A stretch of 37,100 bases of DNA from Longimicrobiaceae bacterium (GCA_030146875.1 JASLAX010000027.1:1-37100), one strand, 5' to 3'; numbered from the stretch's first letter, positions 8,642 to 16,144 are shown. Numbers and translations are program-made. Notes: a model not told the origin generated them from the sequence alone.

Positions 8642-8642
8642 G

Positions 8643-8684
8643 GGCGGGCTGGGGGCCCTCCCCGGCGGGGCTGTAGAGCCCGCC
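8643..8684 (+). terminator. Stem-loop after prmA
   Basis: GGCGGGCT (8643-8650) pairs with AGCCCGCC (8677-8684) immediately after the prmA stop, with further pairing possible inside the 26-nt loop. There is no U-tract, so it is only a candidate terminator for the hrcA-dnaJ-prmA group. Confidence 0.35.
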
Positions 8685-8794
8685 GCCCGAGGGAGCCCTC
8701 ACCCCGGGTCGCTCAGGCTCGCCCACCTTCTCCGCGAGCGGAAGACGGGACCCGGATGGCCTCGGCTCCGGCAGGATCAGCCGCGCGGCCGTCG

Positions 8795-8845
8795 CCGGCG
8801 ACTGAAGTCGCGGCTCCAACGACGCGAAGTCCGCCTGCGCGGACT
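8795..8845 (+). repeat. Dispersed 51-bp palindromic repeat, copy 2
   Basis: Second copy of the element at 2865-2915, same orientation, 45 of 51 identical. The outer CCGGCGACTGAAGTCGCGG block and the AGTCCGC/GCGGACT hairpin stems (8828-8834 with 8839-8845) are unchanged; substitutions lie in the linker and hairpin loop. It sits in a gene-free region, as the first copy does. Confidence 0.75.
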
Positions 8846-8989
8846 GTCCGGCTCGCGGTGGTGCGGCGAGTTCTGCCGACGCGACGAGCACCCGAGGCAC
8901 CGCCGTGGGGTCCCGCAGGCACGATCGTAGCAGCCAGCCGGGGGCTGTACGGCCCCGGAGCCCCGTCATCCCGTACCCGCGCCCCGCTC

Positions 8990-9340
8990 ATGGCCGAAAA
9001 GACGATCTTCTCCCGCATCATCGACCGCGAGATCCCGGGCACGTTCGTCTACGAGGACGAGGACGTTGTGGCGATCCGCGACATCAACCCCGCGGCGCCG
9101 GTGCACGTGCTGGTGATCCCGCGCAAGCCGATCCCCGGGATCTCGGCGCTCGCCGAGGAGGACGCGGCGCTGGCCGGGCGGATCCTGCTGGCGGTGAAGA
9201 AGGTGGCGGAGCAGGAAGGGCTGGCGGAGCGGGGCTTCCGCGTGGTGGTGAACGACGGGGCGGAGGGCGGGCAGACCGTGCCGCACCTGCACTTCCACGT
9301 GATGGGCGGACGTCAGCTCCACGGGCACGGGACGGCCTGA
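8990..9340 (+). CDS. HIT family (HinT-like) nucleotide-binding protein
   Basis: A 116-residue histidine-triad protein of the HinT/PKCI branch; such proteins hydrolyse nucleoside phosphoramidates such as adenosine-5'-monophosphoramidate. Seen: the N-terminal TIFSRIIDREIPGTFVYED block (first residues 5-23), the helix and strand order of the HIT fold, and the catalytic triad motif HLHFHV with H99, H101 and H103. The usual C-terminal tail is slightly altered (HGHG). The start at 8990 matches the family start; upstream in-frame sequence is non-coding repeat DNA. It stands alone between two gaps. Confidence 0.93.
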   Translation: MAEKTIFSRIIDREIPGTFVYEDEDVVAIRDINPAAPVHVLVIPRKPIPGISALAEEDAALAGRILLAVKKVAEQEGLAERGFRVVVNDGAEGGQTVPHLHFHVMGGRQLHGHGTA

Positions 9341-9482
9341 GGGCGTCGTCCCCGCACCGGACGGAGTGGGATCGAGAGGCCGTGCCGAATGGGGCGCGGC
9401 CTCTCGCCGTTCCCGGGGTGCCCCGCGGCCGTTCCCGTGTCGACGATCCTTCATGCCGATCACATCGCCCAACGGAGCCTCC

Positions 9483-9926
9483 ATGTCCACCCGCGATCCC
9501 TTCGGCGACGGCGCCGACCTGCTCGCCCAGTCGCCGATCCAGCTCGATCCCCCCGCCGGCACCCGTCCCGACCTGAACGGGAAGCGGATCGGCATTCCGG
9601 GACGCCCGCACATCTACCTGGTGGACCGCGGCGTCCGGCGCTGGATCCCCAACCCGGCAACGTTCGACGGCCTGTTCCGCGACTGGAGCGGCATCAGCAG
9701 CGACGCGGCGAACGAGGCCATCCCCGAGGGGCCGCAGATCGCGGACGGGGCGTACCTGGCGAAGGAGGCCGGGCAGGGCGCCGTCTACCTGGTGGACGGC
9801 GCGTCCAAGCGCTGGATCAGCTCGCCCGCGGCGATGGACCGCTACAACTTCCGCTGGGAGGGCATCCGCGAGGTCGCGCCCGGCTCCCTGGACGTGCTCC
9901 CGACCGCCGACCAAATCGACGCCTGA
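9483..9926 (+). CDS. Protein with two YLVD/KRW repeats, function unknown
   Basis: A 147-residue protein without signal peptide or membrane segment. It contains two copies of a motif of about 50 residues: IYLVDRGVRRWIPNPATF (44-61) and VYLVDGASKRWISSPAAM (101-118), each followed by a short segment ending in a proline-glycine or LP turn before the next unit. The pattern YLv-x-G-x-KRWI-x-x-x-F is seen in repeat domains of diverse bacterial secreted or surface proteins, but I do not know a proven function. ATG 9483 is preferred because GGAG lies 5 bases upstream; a longer frame to 9366 is unlikely to be used. A strong stem-loop follows. Confidence 0.75.
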   Translation: MSTRDPFGDGADLLAQSPIQLDPPAGTRPDLNGKRIGIPGRPHIYLVDRGVRRWIPNPATFDGLFRDWSGISSDAANEAIPEGPQIADGAYLAKEAGQGAVYLVDGASKRWISSPAAMDRYNFRWEGIREVAPGSLDVLPTADQIDA

Positions 9927-9943
9927 CGGCCGTCGCGGACGCA

Positions 9944-9981
9944 GGAGATCTCCGGCGGGCATCGGCCCGCCGGGGGTCTCC
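9944..9981 (+). terminator. Stem-loop terminator candidate after YLVD gene
   Basis: A 17-bp stem (9944-9960 with 9965-9981) with an ATCG loop and only two G-U pairs lies 17 bp after the stop. The following GTCGTT is a weak U-tract. Likely transcription end for the plus-strand gene, and near the end of the convergent small gene at 10030. Confidence 0.55.
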
Positions 9982-10029
9982 GTCGTTCACCGCCTCGGCT
10001 TCGCCGACGCGGTGGGTCGGATCAGCCGA

Positions 10030-10257
10030 TCACTCGGAGCGCGGTGCCCTATCGTCCTCCGCCGTCTCGGTGCCGTCGGTCGCGTACGGGGCCAGCAGCT
10101 CGCGGACCCGATCGGCGCGCCGGCCCACGGCGCGGCGGGCCACCACGTCCACGATCTCGTGCCAGGTCGCGTCGTCGGGAAGCGCGGAGACGAGCCGGAT
10201 CGCTTCCTCTTTCGTGGTGCTCACGTCGGACCGGGGGCGCGGGGGAATGACGAACAT
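10030..10257 (-). CDS. Small antitoxin-like protein, leaderless
   Basis: A 75-residue acidic/basic mixed protein. After a short N-terminus the segment STTKEEAIRLVSALPDDATW resembles the start of small antitoxin-type proteins common in this kind of genome, where TTKEEA and LPDD-x-TW are typical; the rest is charged and helical (VDVVARRAVGRRADRVRELL). No partner toxin is adjacent. The start at 10257 is chosen because a good promoter (TTGTAT, 17 bp, TATCTT) places the transcription start at about the A of this ATG, with no Shine-Dalgarno: a leaderless message. A GTG at 10224 would give a 64-residue protein beginning STTKEEA. Function is inferred from resemblance only. Confidence 0.55.
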   Translation of the reverse strand: MFVIPPRPRSDVSTTKEEAIRLVSALPDDATWHEIVDVVARRAVGRRADRVRELLAPYATDGTETAEDDRAPRSE

Positions 10258-10263
10258 AAACCG

Positions 10264-10292
10264 AAGATAGTTGATCTGGGACGAATATACAA
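10264..10292 (-). promoter_or_regulatory. Promoter of the small leaderless gene
   Basis: Read on the minus strand: -35 TTGTAT (10292-10287), 17-bp spacer, -10 TATCTT (10269-10264), then six bases to ATG at 10257. The expected start is on or next to that A. The region is clearly richer in A/T than its surroundings. Confidence 0.55.
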
Positions 10293-10388
10293 GTTCGGCG
10301 TAGATCGCCTGGGAAATTGTCGCGGTGCGTCCATCCAAGGGAGCGGATGGAAACGCCGACGATCGAGAACCCTGGTGTGGAGGCTTCG

Positions 10389-11615
10389 ATGAAACGGGAC
10401 CTGCTGGTGTTGGTGGCTTGTGCTTGCGTCGGATTGGTGAGCCGAACCGCGAGTGCACAGGTCATCCGGTGTGTTCAGCCTAACGAGCCGGCGAGCGCGT
10501 CCGATCCGTGCTCCGTCACCGTTCGCTCCGACGCGCCGAGGGAAATCCTGGTGGTGAAGCTGGACAATCCAGGTGGCAAGCTCGATGGGCACCCGGTAAC
10601 CTTCGCGTGGCGCAAGCCGGGCACCAACGAGGCGCTTACCCTACGCGCGGTGACTTCCGCAACGGGCGAAGCAGAGACCGTCTGGCGTGGCTTCCTGGGG
10701 CGTGAGCCGGTCAGTCTTGACGTACAGATCGATGTTGGGACGGCAGTCGTGCACCGCGAGATCCTGATCCGTCCAAGGGCGGCTAGTCTGAACCTGGCGC
10801 TCGAACGGCGCTCCGGGGACGGCCAGTACTGGTACGAGGAACGGCAGCTCCCGGACCATGTCGGGGTGAGGATTTCGGGGCCCACGGACCCAGCGACGTG
10901 CGCGCGGGCCATGGTGGTCTTCAACCGGATCGGCATCGGCTCGAGCTCACCAGACAGCGTAGTCGGCGACTGGCGCGCGGAACACGGCGCCTGCGTCGCC
11001 GAGACGCGGTGGAGGCTGGGGGCGGGGCTGGGCGAGCAGCATCTCCGCGCCAGCTTGGTCGGCGATCCGTCCAAATCGCAGACGTTCCGTGCGTACGCGC
11101 GGCGTGCGCCCCGTCTCAACGTCGGCCTCGCCTACGCATGGACGTCGTCGCGTGAAACGCTCCTCATCGACAAAGACACGGCATCGGTGACACGCCTCCG
11201 CTCCGACGGCAGCCAGATCGCACTCGATACCGTCTTCGAGGTCTCTCGGACGACGAGCGAGGCAAAGGGCGCTCTCGAGTTCGCGCCGACCATCGGGGTA
11301 GACTGGCCGCTGTTCCGGAGGGTGGACCGGCTCCGCGTGTCCTTTGCGGTTTCCGCCACCAACCCCGAGCGCGACTGGTATTTCGGGTTGTCGGGTCTAC
11401 AGCCGTTCTACAGGCTGAACCACGAGGGATTGGGGATCGACCTTCATGTCGTCGGGCACGTCGGGAGGAGGACGGAGATCGAAAATCTCTCCCAATGCCG
11501 CACGGATCTGTCGACGTGCAAGCAGCACGACAAGACCCGGTTCATGGGCCTTGGCGTCATGGGGGTGGTGGACGGCACGCAGCTTCTGACGGGGCTTCTC
11601 TCGATCTTCAGCTAG
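10389..11615 (+). CDS. Exported protein of unknown function, lower GC
   Basis: A 408-residue protein with a clear Sec signal peptide (MKRDLLVLVACACVGLVSRT, cleavage after ASA at about 23). The first ~120 mature residues look beta-rich and Ig-like (DGHPVTFAWRKPG, SATGEAETVWRG), similar in style to invasin/Big-type domains; the C-terminal third has alternating hydrophobic strands (IGVDWPLF, LRVSFAVSA, WYFGLSGLQPFY, GLGIDLHVVGHV) that could form an outer-membrane barrel or beta domain. Several cysteine pairs suggest an oxidising compartment. Start 10389 has GGAGG five bases upstream. Base composition is visibly less GC-rich than neighbouring genes, suggesting acquisition by transfer. I do not recognise a family. 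Confidence 0.75.
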   Translation: MKRDLLVLVACACVGLVSRTASAQVIRCVQPNEPASASDPCSVTVRSDAPREILVVKLDNPGGKLDGHPVTFAWRKPGTNEALTLRAVTSATGEAETVWRGFLGREPVSLDVQIDVGTAVVHREILIRPRAASLNLALERRSGDGQYWYEERQLPDHVGVRISGPTDPATCARAMVVFNRIGIGSSSPDSVVGDWRAEHGACVAETRWRLGAGLGEQHLRASLVGDPSKSQTFRAYARRAPRLNVGLAYAWTSSRETLLIDKDTASVTRLRSDGSQIALDTVFEVSRTTSEAKGALEFAPTIGVDWPLFRRVDRLRVSFAVSATNPERDWYFGLSGLQPFYRLNHEGLGIDLHVVGHVGRRTEIENLSQCRTDLSTCKQHDKTRFMGLGVMGVVDGTQLLTGLLSIFS

Positions 11616-11673
11616 ACGAGGGTAAGCGACCGTCCAGGGGGCGTGTCGAGGCGGAGCCTGCCCGTTCGGCTCG

Positions 11674-12372
11674 TCAGCCCTGCGTCTGCTGCATGTAGAC
11701 CTCCTCGTACGGCTGCAGCACCACCCACCCCTCGCCGTCGAACCTGAGCTGGACGGACTCGCCGCTGCCGCGCCCGAGGAGGGTCTTGAACGAGATGTCG
11801 GTGTGGATGCCGGGGGTGAGCGAGCCCGACCACGCCACGGTGGCGTTGGGGTCGGTGAAGACGGTCTGACCCGGGGTGACGCGCAGCGTGATGGGTGTGT
11901 AGTGGGTGGTGATGGCGATCAGGCCGAGACCGGTGACGCGGACGTTGAAGAGGCCTCCGGAGGCCATTCCCGCGATCCGCCGCATCATCTTGATCTCGTA
12001 CTTCATCCCGTCCTCCAGCGCCAGCAGGTCGTTGCCGTTCACGAAGATCGTCTCCCCGGCGGAGAGGTTCAGGACCTGGATGCGCTTTCCGGCCTCGGCC
12101 AGGTAGACGCGCCCCCTGCCCTCCATCTTCATGAGCTGCATCCCCTCGCTCGTCATCATCTTCTTGAGGAGCGTGCCCAGCCCCTGCTCCATCAGCCCCT
12201 GCCGCGTGAACTTCACGGCGCCCGTGTAGCCGATCATCGCGCCGGACTTGCACCAGACGAGGCCGTCGAGGTTCACCTCCAGCGTGTACGGGTTCTCCAG
12301 CTCGAACTTGCCGCGGGCGGCGTCGTTCTGCGCGGTGCTGGCGACGAACTCGGCGGTGGTCTGGGCGGACAT
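11674..12372 (-). CDS. AIM24 family protein
   Basis: A 232-residue protein of the AIM24/TIGR00266 (DUF124) family, beta-helical proteins related to mitochondrial AIM24 and of uncertain biochemical role. Seen: TLEVNLDGLVWCKSGAMIGY near 30-49, a central GLFNVRVTGLGLIAI block around 140-155, and TPGQTVFTDPNATVAWSG near 165-183, in the usual order. Length fits the family. No signal peptide. It lies downstream of the aconitase-family gene on the same strand but beyond a strong terminator, so it probably has its own promoter; it converges with the exported protein at 10389-11615. Confidence 0.88.
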   Translation of the reverse strand: MSAQTTAEFVASTAQNDAARGKFELENPYTLEVNLDGLVWCKSGAMIGYTGAVKFTRQGLMEQGLGTLLKKMMTSEGMQLMKMEGRGRVYLAEAGKRIQVLNLSAGETIFVNGNDLLALEDGMKYEIKMMRRIAGMASGGLFNVRVTGLGLIAITTHYTPITLRVTPGQTVFTDPNATVAWSGSLTPGIHTDISFKTLLGRGSGESVQLRFDGEGWVVLQPYEEVYMQQTQG

Positions 12373-12477
12373 GAGAGGCTCCGGAGATACGGGAGGAGAA
12401 GACGGCGGGATCGAGAGCCGACGTTCTCGAAGGTGGCTTCCGCGGAGGCGTGACGCAACGGCGGAGGGTAGGACGCG

Positions 12478-12511
12478 AAAACGCCCCCCGGACCCCAGGC
12501 CCGGGGGGCGT
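12478..12511 (-). terminator. Intrinsic terminator of the aconitase gene
   Basis: A perfect 11-bp stem ACGCCCCCCGG (12481-12491) with CCGGGGGGCGT (12501-12511) and a 9-nt loop. Read on the minus strand it ends in TTT (the plus-strand AAA of 12478-12480), and begins 14 bp after the stop codon. Good match to a Rho-independent terminator. Confidence 0.75.
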
Positions 12512-12525
12512 CCTCCCGCAGGTCG

Positions 12526-14751
12526 TCAGGCGCCGACGGGCTCCGTCTGCGGCTCCCAGGGGACGATCCGGCCTTCCATGGCGCTGGCGGCCACGGTGAA
12601 CGGAGAGGCCAGGTAGAGCTGCCCCGGCCCCGAGCGGCCCGGGAAGTTGCGGTTGATGGCGCTGATGGTGACGTCGGTCGGCTTGCGCGACACGCCGGGG
12701 CCGGCGTTGATGCAGGCGCCGCAGCTCGGCTCGATGAAGGTGGCGCCCACCTCCTCGAAGAGCCGGTCGTACCCCTGCTCCTGGCAGTAGGCGTAGACCT
12801 CCTGCGAGCCGCACTGGATGTAGAGCTGCACGCTCTCCGGCTTGCGCACTCCGCGCTCGTGGTACTCGCGGAGGACGCGGGCGTACATGTCCATGTCCTC
12901 CTTCTTCCCGGCGGTGCAGCTGCCCGCGTAGGCGATGTCGATGCGCACCTCGTGGCCCAGCTCCTCCACGTACATCCCGTTCCCCGGGTCGCCGGGAAGG
13001 GCGATCATGGGATGCAGCGCGGATGCGTCGATCTCGATCACCTTCACGTAGTCCGCCCCCTCGTCCGAGAAGAGGCCGTCGACCAGGCGCTCCGCCTCGG
13101 CCCGCTCCATCCCGCGCTGCTCGACCAGGTACTCGACCGTCTTGGCGTCGGGCGCCACGATCCCGGTGAAGGCGCCGACCTCGGCCGCCATGTTGGTCAT
13201 CGTCGCGCGTTCGTCCACCGAGAGCGACTCCACCGCCGGCCCGGCGTACTCGATGATCTGGCCGATGGCGTGCCCGTCCTTGATGTACGGGTGGCGCAGG
13301 ATCTCGAGCATGAAGTCCTTGGCCGACACGTTCTCGGGCTTCTGCCCGTTCACGATCACCTTGAACGAGCGCGGCACCTCCACGCGCACGTCCCTGGTGA
13401 TCCACGAGTTGAAGATGGCCGTGGTCCCCACGCCGAACGCCACGCAGCCCACGGCCCCCGCGTGCGGGGTGTGGCTGTCGCTGCCGATGATCACGTGCCC
13501 GGGGAGCGCGTACGCCTCCAGGATCTTGCTGTGGCAGATGGCCTCGGAGCCGTGCTTGCCGTGCCCCAGCTCGCCGTAGAGCCGCACGCCCTGCTTCTCG
13601 GCGAACTGGCGCTGCTTCACCTCGAGCTGGTTCGCCACGTCCAGAAGGCCGAGCTGCACGCGCTCGGGGGGCATGGCGTCCTTCAGGAAGGTGAGGTGGT
13701 CGCGGAAGAAGAGGATCGACTCCGGCTCCACCACCCGCTCGTCCGGCCCCACCAGCGACTCGAAGAAGATGGCCGACATGGGCGTGACGTACTCGTGCGA
13801 GAAGCGGATGTCCGTCTGCACGAACCCCGAGTCGCCCGGCTGCACCCACCGCACGCCGACGTCGCCCTTCGACAGGTCCGTCACCCAGTGGCGGGCGAAG
13901 ATCTTCTCGGCGATGGTCATGGCCCGGCGGCCCGCGTGGCGGGTGCCGTCGGGGGCGCCCACGCTGTCGGACTCCACGTTGGACGTCGAGGTCGCCACGA
14001 ACTGCGCCGCGGCGTAGTCCACGCCCGTGCCCGGCCCCGGCCCGGGAAGGTTGTACTCGCCGCTGCCCCGCATCTCCCGCACGTCGGCCGCGTCGGTGGA
14101 GGGCGGGGCGTCGCCCGGCTGGCCGTGGTGGCATGAGATGGGGGGCGTGCGCACCGTGCCCTGCAGCCGCGCGACGTTGTAGTTGAAGAGCCCGCCGTGC
14201 TCGATGATGCCGCGCGTGATCTCGTCCGCGCCCTCGGTGAACTCCGTCAGCGGGATGGTCTCGCCGCGGCGGATGCGCTCCACCAGGTCGAAGTTGGTGG
14301 ACGTGAGCACGCCCAGGTTCTGGCAGTTCTCGCGGTAGATGCGCTCGATGTTCTCCGCGATCACCAGCCGGATCCCGGCCATCATCTCGGCGTACGGGCT
14401 CTGCTCGCGCGACGAGCCCTTGCCGCGGCGCCGTCCGGACACGGAGGCCACGAAGCCGCCCTGCCGGACGCTGCCCTGCCTGATGGGGAACTCGTCCCCC
14501 GCCTTGAGGCCCAGGTACGGGAAGTCGCCCAGCGTCTCGTCGAAGTAGTAGCAGATGTAGGCGGGCGTGATCTCGTCGGTGGAGATGTTGTCGCGCAGGT
14601 TGGCGCGCACCTCCTCCGTCATCTCCACGTCCTCTCCGGCGAGCTGCCGCCGCACCATCTCCGGGTCGTCCACCAGGAACAGGACGCGTCCCTCCAGGCG
14701 GACCTCGGGCGGGAGCTTCTCGATCGTGCGCGTGAGCAGGGACGGGATCAT
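12526..14751 (-). CDS. Aconitase-family hydratase, swivel domain first
   Basis: A 741-residue aconitase/isopropylmalate isomerase superfamily enzyme. Residues ~1-200 form the swivel domain, with DNISTDEITPAYI near 53-65 and the LeuD-like GRRRGKGSSREQSPYAEMM active-site loop; residues ~280-741 are the catalytic Fe-S domain with GSDSHTPHAGAVG, SCTAGKKED (C612), EPSCGAC (C677, C680) and INRNFPGRSG near the end. C612, C677 and C680 are the expected 4Fe-4S ligands. This order (swivel before catalytic) is that of AcnB, but the AcnB HEAT-like domain is absent. The usual GSCTN is GSCTAG here. It could be an aconitate hydratase of the TCA cycle or act on a related substrate; substrate is not decided by sequence. 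Promoter and terminator are both visible, so it is monocistronic. Confidence 0.9.
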   Translation of the reverse strand: MIPSLLTRTIEKLPPEVRLEGRVLFLVDDPEMVRRQLAGEDVEMTEEVRANLRDNISTDEITPAYICYYFDETLGDFPYLGLKAGDEFPIRQGSVRQGGFVASVSGRRRGKGSSREQSPYAEMMAGIRLVIAENIERIYRENCQNLGVLTSTNFDLVERIRRGETIPLTEFTEGADEITRGIIEHGGLFNYNVARLQGTVRTPPISCHHGQPGDAPPSTDAADVREMRGSGEYNLPGPGPGTGVDYAAAQFVATSTSNVESDSVGAPDGTRHAGRRAMTIAEKIFARHWVTDLSKGDVGVRWVQPGDSGFVQTDIRFSHEYVTPMSAIFFESLVGPDERVVEPESILFFRDHLTFLKDAMPPERVQLGLLDVANQLEVKQRQFAEKQGVRLYGELGHGKHGSEAICHSKILEAYALPGHVIIGSDSHTPHAGAVGCVAFGVGTTAIFNSWITRDVRVEVPRSFKVIVNGQKPENVSAKDFMLEILRHPYIKDGHAIGQIIEYAGPAVESLSVDERATMTNMAAEVGAFTGIVAPDAKTVEYLVEQRGMERAEAERLVDGLFSDEGADYVKVIEIDASALHPMIALPGDPGNGMYVEELGHEVRIDIAYAGSCTAGKKEDMDMYARVLREYHERGVRKPESVQLYIQCGSQEVYAYCQEQGYDRLFEEVGATFIEPSCGACINAGPGVSRKPTDVTISAINRNFPGRSGPGQLYLASPFTVAASAMEGRIVPWEPQTEPVGA

Positions 14752-14795
14752 CGTGCGTCTGTTCTCTCGGGGTGTGCGGCGCTCGGAGCGCCGGT

Positions 14796-14823
14796 AACAT
14801 AGCCGGAAGCACGGCGGCTGCAA
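14796..14823 (-). promoter_or_regulatory. Promoter of the aconitase-family gene
   Basis: On the minus strand TTGCAG (14823-14818) and TATGTT (14801-14796) are separated by 16 bp, about 45 bp before the ATG at 14751. It is back-to-back with a promoter for the divergent acetyltransferase gene. Confidence 0.45.
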
Positions 14824-14872
14824 GCGCCGAGCCCCGCGCGCCACCGGCGCACGGGATGCCCGGAGCCGCCGA

Positions 14873-14901
14873 TTGCGGCCTCTCCGGACCACGGCTACAA
14901 T
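14873..14901 (+). promoter_or_regulatory. Promoter of the GNAT gene
   Basis: TTGCGG (14873-14878), 17-bp spacer, TACAAT (14896-14901): near-consensus sigma-70 spacing and -10 box. The acetyltransferase start at 14992 lies about 85 bp downstream. Confidence 0.55.
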
Positions 14902-14991
14902 GCCGGTCCGGATCGCACCCGCGCCCGCCGCGGACGCATCGCACGTCCGCGGCGAGCACCGCTCCCCCTTCCCGAACCGCCCCGACGACCG

Positions 14992-15597
14992 GTGATCTCC
15001 CTCTCCCCCGTCACGCTGGAGGGCCACGGGATCCGCCTGGAGCCGCTGGAGCCCGCGCACGAGCCCGGCCTGGCCGCCGCCGCCGCGGACGGCCGGCTCT
15101 GGGAGCTGTGGTACACGGCGGTGCCCGGCCCGGGGGACGTCGGCCGCTACGTCGCCGACGCGCTCGCCGGCCAGGCGGCGGGGACCATGCTGCCGTGGGC
15201 GGTGCGGGAGACGGAGAGCGGCGAGGTGGTGGGCAGCACGCGCTACCACGACGTGTCCGCGCCCGTCGACCGCGTGGAGATCGGCTACACCTGGTACGCC
15301 GCGCGATTCCAGCGGAGCCACGTCAACACCGCCGCGAAGCTCCTGCTGCTGGGCCACGCCTTCGAGACGGTGGGATGCGCCGTCGTCGGCTTCCGGACCG
15401 ACAACTTCAACTTCCGGTCGCAGCGGGCGATCGAGGCGCTGGGCGCGAAGAAGGACGGTGTGATCCGCCACCACCAGGCGCGGCGCGACGGCACCGTGCG
15501 CGACAGCGTGATGTACAGCATCCTGGCCGCCGAGTGGCCGGACGTGAAGCGGCACCTGGCGACTCGCCTCGCGCGAGGCGGACGCGGGGGCGGCTGA
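14992..15597 (+). CDS. GNAT family N-acetyltransferase (RimJ/RimL-like)
   Basis: A 201-residue GNAT-fold acetyltransferase that would transfer acetyl from acetyl-CoA to an amine, perhaps a protein N-terminus or small molecule. Seen: the RimL-type N-terminal strand LEGHGIRLEPLEPAH, the strand VVGSTRYHDV, EIGYTWY followed by the CoA-loop-like RFQRSHVNTAAKLLLLGHAF, and FRTDNFNFRSQRAIEALGAK, the typical C-terminal part where residues N and S-x-x-A-I-x-x-L-G contact the ligand. GTG start. The end is an Arg/Gly-rich tail. Substrate cannot be told. Confidence 0.88.
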   Translation: MISLSPVTLEGHGIRLEPLEPAHEPGLAAAAADGRLWELWYTAVPGPGDVGRYVADALAGQAAGTMLPWAVRETESGEVVGSTRYHDVSAPVDRVEIGYTWYAARFQRSHVNTAAKLLLLGHAFETVGCAVVGFRTDNFNFRSQRAIEALGAKKDGVIRHHQARRDGTVRDSVMYSILAAEWPDVKRHLATRLARGGRGGG

Positions 15598-15641
15598 GCG
15601 CGAGGGCGGACGCGGTTCACCCTCGGGGGAGCGGCCCGCGC

Positions 15642-15670
15642 TTGAAAATGGCCGGCCTCCCCGCTATGTT
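15642..15670 (+). promoter_or_regulatory. Promoter of tRNA-Ala
   Basis: TTGAAA (15642-15647), 17-bp spacer, TATGTT (15665-15670), with the mature tRNA 5' end 10 bp downstream at 15681. Best promoter match in the window. Confidence 0.65.
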
Positions 15671-15680
15671 TCGCGGCTGA

Positions 15681-15753
15681 GGGGCGTTAGCTCAGCTGGG
15701 AGAGCATCCGCTTTGCAAGCGGAAGGTCATCGGTTCGAACCCGATACGCTCCA
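15681..15753 (+). tRNA. tRNA-Ala (anticodon TGC)
   Basis: A 73-nt tRNA. The acceptor stem GGGGCGT pairs with ACGCTCC (one G-U), the D arm contains AGCTCAGCTGGGAGAGC, the anticodon stem TCCGC/GCGGA closes the loop TTTGCAA with anticodon TGC at 15714-15716, and the T arm has GGTTCGAACCC-like loop CGGTTCGAACCCG. The discriminator base is A; CCA is not encoded. It has its own promoter and a GC-rich terminator downstream. Reads GCA and, by wobble, other Ala codons. Confidence 0.97.
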
Positions 15754-15768
15754 TCGGAACGCGAAGAC

Positions 15769-15802
15769 AGCGGCGGCGCGGGCAGATCCCCGCGCCGCCG
15801 CT
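15769..15802 (+). terminator. Terminator after tRNA-Ala
   Basis: A 14-bp perfect stem (15769-15782 with 15789-15802), 6-nt CAGATC loop, 15 bp after the tRNA 3' end, followed by TCGTCGTT. Probable intrinsic terminator. Confidence 0.65.
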
Positions 15803-16065
15803 TCGTCGTTGGAGCGCGCTGCCGGCAGCCGGCTGCTTCGCGGTGCGCAGGATCACCGCAGCGGCCGTATGGAGCCGTCGGGGGCGAAACGGCGTCGACC
15901 CACGTGGGAGCGGCCGTCGAGTGCGGCCGCGGCCCGCGTTCTCGCCGAGCCCATCGGCCGGCAACCGTCGTATCGTCCCGTTGGCGGGCAGGTGCTCGAC
16001 GGGCGCGGAGGGGGTGCCTCGCCGCTGTCGACTCCGGGTGCTCCGGGGCCGCCGAAATTTTTTTC

Positions 16066-16094
16066 TTGCCTCCCACCCGTTTCGCGCATAAACA
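16066..16094 (+). promoter_or_regulatory. Possible promoter of the protease lipoprotein
   Basis: TTGCCT (16066-16071), 17 bp, TAAACA (16089-16094), in an unusually A/T-rich patch that starts with a run of seven T. The gene starts at 16145. The -10 is weak, so this is tentative. Confidence 0.35.
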
Positions 16095-16144
16095 TTATGG
16101 ATCCCCCCCACGGTACCCCTCCTACTCACCGCTCCAGGAAGACC

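Larger units (their letters stand above)
8642..8989. other. Non-coding gap between prmA and the HIT gene
   Basis: This 348-bp gap holds the prmA stem-loop, a degenerate CCCTCACCCCGGG-type repeat (about 8695-8745) and the second 51-bp palindromic repeat (8795-8845). The ORF that runs through it in the HIT frame is low-complexity Ala/Arg/Pro and is judged non-coding. Confidence 0.6.
15754..16144. other. Non-coding gap between tRNA-Ala and protease gene
   Basis: The 391-bp gap holds the tRNA terminator and, near its end, a T-rich patch and a possible promoter for the lipoprotein protease. Nothing else is recognised in 15803-16060; ORFs crossing it look like shadows. Confidence 0.55.

Noticed and set aside
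5697..8969. 1090-residue minus-strand open frame
   Set aside because: It lies opposite hrcA, dnaJ and prmA, is rich in Arg/Pro/Ala/His and has no recognisable domain; it is a shadow of GC-rich coding DNA.
11612..14959. 1115-residue minus-strand frame and similar long frames opposite or beside the aconitase gene
   Set aside because: Low-complexity Arg/Gly/Pro composition; the true gene is the aconitase in another frame of the same strand.
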